Assembly (NCBI RefSeq): GCF_009720675.1
Contig: NZ_WNJO01000016.1
Coordinates: 1 to 41,849 of the forward strand
Length of the DNA: 41,849 bases
Source of the DNA: Secundilactobacillus folii
Lineage (GTDB): Bacteria > Bacillota > Bacilli > Lactobacillales > Lactobacillaceae
Reading direction: 5' to 3'
In this document: piece after piece, positions 40,282 to 41,849 of the stretch
Position numbering within the stretch: position 1 is the stretch's first letter
Layout of the letters: every line of letters begins with the position of its first letter
Notes under the pieces: model-generated
Database searches by the model: none
The model's input: the letters and a program-made list of their open reading frames with translations, nothing else
Told to the model about the DNA's origin: nothing
Made by a program: the position numbers and the translations under genes

Positions 40282-41849
40282 TTACTCATCTTCATGCTTT
40301 CGACGTTTGATACCAAACAATGCTAACAGTGAGGTCAGCAATGATAAACCAATCAGAGCATCTGAGCTATTCTTTTCATTAGTCTGTGGTAACCGGTTGG
40401 TATTCTTGTGACTGCCTTGAACATTGGCAACGTGGTTTGCTGATTCAGTAACTGTCGTTTTAGCTGCTGCTCCAGTTGTTACACCAGCGTTAGTACCGCC
40501 TTTGTGACCACTATCTTTACCCCCGTTTCCGTTGTTGATGCCTTGACCTTTATCAACGACCTGGGTGGTGGTAGGTCCTTGTGCTTGACCTGAACCGCCA
40601 TTAGGATTTGATGGTACAACGACGCTAGTATCACCACCAGAATCTGTAGTAGTGCCACCGTCATCCACGTAGGTAATCATAAATGTTCCACTCTTGAAAT
40701 TATCACTTGTTAAGGCATAGTCAGGGTTGGCTTCCATGATGCGTTGCTGTGCTTCTGGCTTTAAAGCAACGGTGTAAACGCCAGGCGCTGTTGGTACACC
40801 ATCAACAATTCGACCATTCGCGTCGGTAAATACGAAATCATCATTAGTCAATGTGACATGGTGAGTGAGCTTGCTGCCGTAAGTGACAGTGAAGTCAGGT
40901 GTCTTGTCACCAGAAGTAATCGTCACATCATTTACAGTGACATCGTCAGTCGCTTGACTTGGGTCAGTTGATTGAGGCTTGACCGTGTACGTTGCTGGTA
41001 AGAAGTTGTACGCATAAAGGACATAGTCAGGGTTGGCTTGCTTAATCAATTGTTGCGCTGCTGGGCTGAGGCGAACATTGTAGGTGCCGGCGTCAACAGG
41101 AATAACGTTGGTCCAGTGACCAGTAGCATCTTGAAATTCAAAGTCACTATTATTCAATGCAACATGATTAGTAATTGTCTTGCCATAGGTGACTGTAAAG
41201 TCAGGAGCTGATTCACCAAATGTAGTTTCAGCATCATTAACCGCAACTTCATTATCGCTAACAGATGGGTCTAGCGCCTGTTGTGTAATTGTGTAGGCTC
41301 CAGCTATGAAGTCACTAGCACTGAACGTGTAGTTCGGGTTAGCCGTTTCAATCCGCTGAATAACTGCCGCATTCAATGCAACTTGGTAAGTACCTACATT
41401 CGTTGGAATGGTGGCACTACCATCGAATGTAAAGTCCGCATTCGTTAGATCAACGTGGTTGACCACTTTGTCACCGTAAGTAACGGTGAACGTTGGTGTT
41501 GCATCACCATAAGTGATCGCTTGATTGTTAACAGTAACTTTGGTCTCTGCATCCTTCGGATCAGTGGCTAATGGATTAATGGTATAAGTCCCACCAATGA
41601 AGTCACTGGCACTGAACGTGTAGTTCGGGTTAGCTCCTTCGATCTTCTGAATAGCAGCATCATTCAATGCAACTTGGTAAGTGCCCACATTCGTTGGAAT
41701 CGTAGCACTGCCGTCAAATGTAAAGTCCGTATTCGTTAGATCAACGTGGTTGACCACTTTATCACCGTAAGCAACGGTGAACGTTGGCGTCTTATCACCA
41801 TAGGTGATCGTTTGATCGTTAACGGTAACTTTGGTCTCTGCATCCTTTG
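40282..41849 (-). CDS. Sortase-anchored MBG-repeat surface protein, 5' part beyond the window
   Basis: The frame is open to the window edge, so this is the C-terminal 521 residues or so of a longer protein. Four MBG-type beta-rich repeats of 97-102 residues (core VTVNDQTITYGDKTPTFTV) are followed by a Gly/Asn/Thr-rich wall-spanning region, then LPQTNEKNS, a hydrophobic helix (SLLTSLLALFGI) and KRRKHEDE. This is a cell-wall sorting signal of the LPQTxE type. Such proteins are exported and linked to peptidoglycan by sortase A; adhesion is likely but not shown. The first two repeats are nearly identical, a sign of recent duplication. Confidence 0.92.
   Translation of the reverse strand, partial: KDAETKVTVNDQTITYGDKTPTFTVAYGDKVVNHVDLTNTDFTFDGSATIPTNVGTYQVALNDAAIQKIEGANPNYTFSASDFIGGTYTINPLATDPKDAETKVTVNNQAITYGDATPTFTVTYGDKVVNHVDLTNADFTFDGSATIPTNVGTYQVALNAAVIQRIETANPNYTFSASDFIAGAYTITQQALDPSVSDNEVAVNDAETTFGESAPDFTVTYGKTITNHVALNNSDFEFQDATGHWTNVIPVDAGTYNVRLSPAAQQLIKQANPDYVLYAYNFLPATYTVKPQSTDPSQATDDVTVNDVTITSGDKTPDFTVTYGSKLTHHVTLTNDDFVFTDANGRIVDGVPTAPGVYTVALKPEAQQRIMEANPDYALTSDNFKSGTFMITYVDDGGTTTDSGGDTSVVVPSNPNGGSGQAQGPTTTQVVDKGQGINNGNGGKDSGHKGGTNAGVTTGAAAKTTVTESANHVANVQGSHKNTNRLPQTNEKNSSDALIGLSLLTSLLALFGIKRRKHEDE
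41266..41847 (-). repeat. Two near-identical 291-bp tandem repeats in the surface-protein gene
   Basis: Units 41557-41847 and 41266-41556 each encode 97 residues from KDAETKVTVN or its variant. They differ at few positions, while the next two units (about 40960-41265 and 40660-40959) have diverged. Confidence 0.8.

Noticed and set aside
40479-40664. 61-codon minus-strand frame inside the surface-protein gene
   Set aside because: Shadow of the Gly/Thr-rich wall region in another frame.

Overview
The window looks like a chromosomal segment of a lactobacillus (family Lactobacillaceae). Evidence: Gram-positive Shine-Dalgarno sites, frequent TTG/GTG starts, a cell-wall protein ending in an LPQTxE sorting motif of the kind known from the Lactiplantibacillus plantarum group, a YugP-type protease, KtrAB, DUF4811 next to a DHA2 drug exporter, and a MutY without its iron-sulfur cysteines. 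No rRNA, tRNA, CRISPR array, phage or intact insertion sequence was seen. I do not assign a species.

Layout. 0.1-4.6 kb (mostly minus strand): a PEP-carboxykinase-like P-loop protein, a DHA2 exporter, a 57-residue coiled-coil protein and the membrane zinc protease YugP. 4.8-9.6 kb: methionine aminopeptidase, MenG/UbiE methyltransferase, 3-methyladenine glycosylase, a DUF488 protein, a beta-phosphoglucomutase-like HAD enzyme with an altered active site, a YczE-like membrane protein and an Ohr peroxidase. 9.7-12.8 kb: a response regulator / histidine kinase pair transcribed towards a membrane protein built of four internal repeats. 13.1-17.2 kb: a 2-hydroxyacid dehydrogenase, a GGDEF diguanylate cyclase and a CaiT-like BCCT transporter that seems to start at ATT. 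17.2-22.4 kb: a decayed reading frame, a maltose-type acetyltransferase, a UPF0316 membrane protein, RNase HI, an unknown basic protein, a long hairpin element and cytosine deaminase.

22.7-29.5 kb (plus strand): a semialdehyde dehydrogenase with a candidate cre site, the ktrBA potassium uptake pair, a ThiD/PdxK-like kinase, and a MarR regulator followed by a DHA2 exporter behind a duplicated operator. 29.8-33.7 kb: a paired SMR exporter, an NAD(P)H-quinone oxidoreductase whose natural start appears to be ATC, with a translationally coupled 58-residue protein, an amino-acid ABC transporter lacking its ATPase gene, and a cold-shock protein. 34.0-38.3 kb (minus): a small unknown protein, then an apparent operon MerR-type sensor / mutY / DHA2 exporter / DUF4811. 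38.4-41.8 kb: an orphan OppA-like lipoprotein and the 3' part of an MBG-repeat, sortase-anchored surface protein that runs off the window.

The most unusual signals are two genes with strong Shine-Dalgarno sites but no ATG/GTG/TTG at the expected start (BCCT and quinone reductase), the Asp-to-His change in the phosphoglucomutase-like enzyme, the fourfold-repeat membrane protein beside a two-component system, and three long palindromic elements. No single new multi-gene system is clearly demonstrated.
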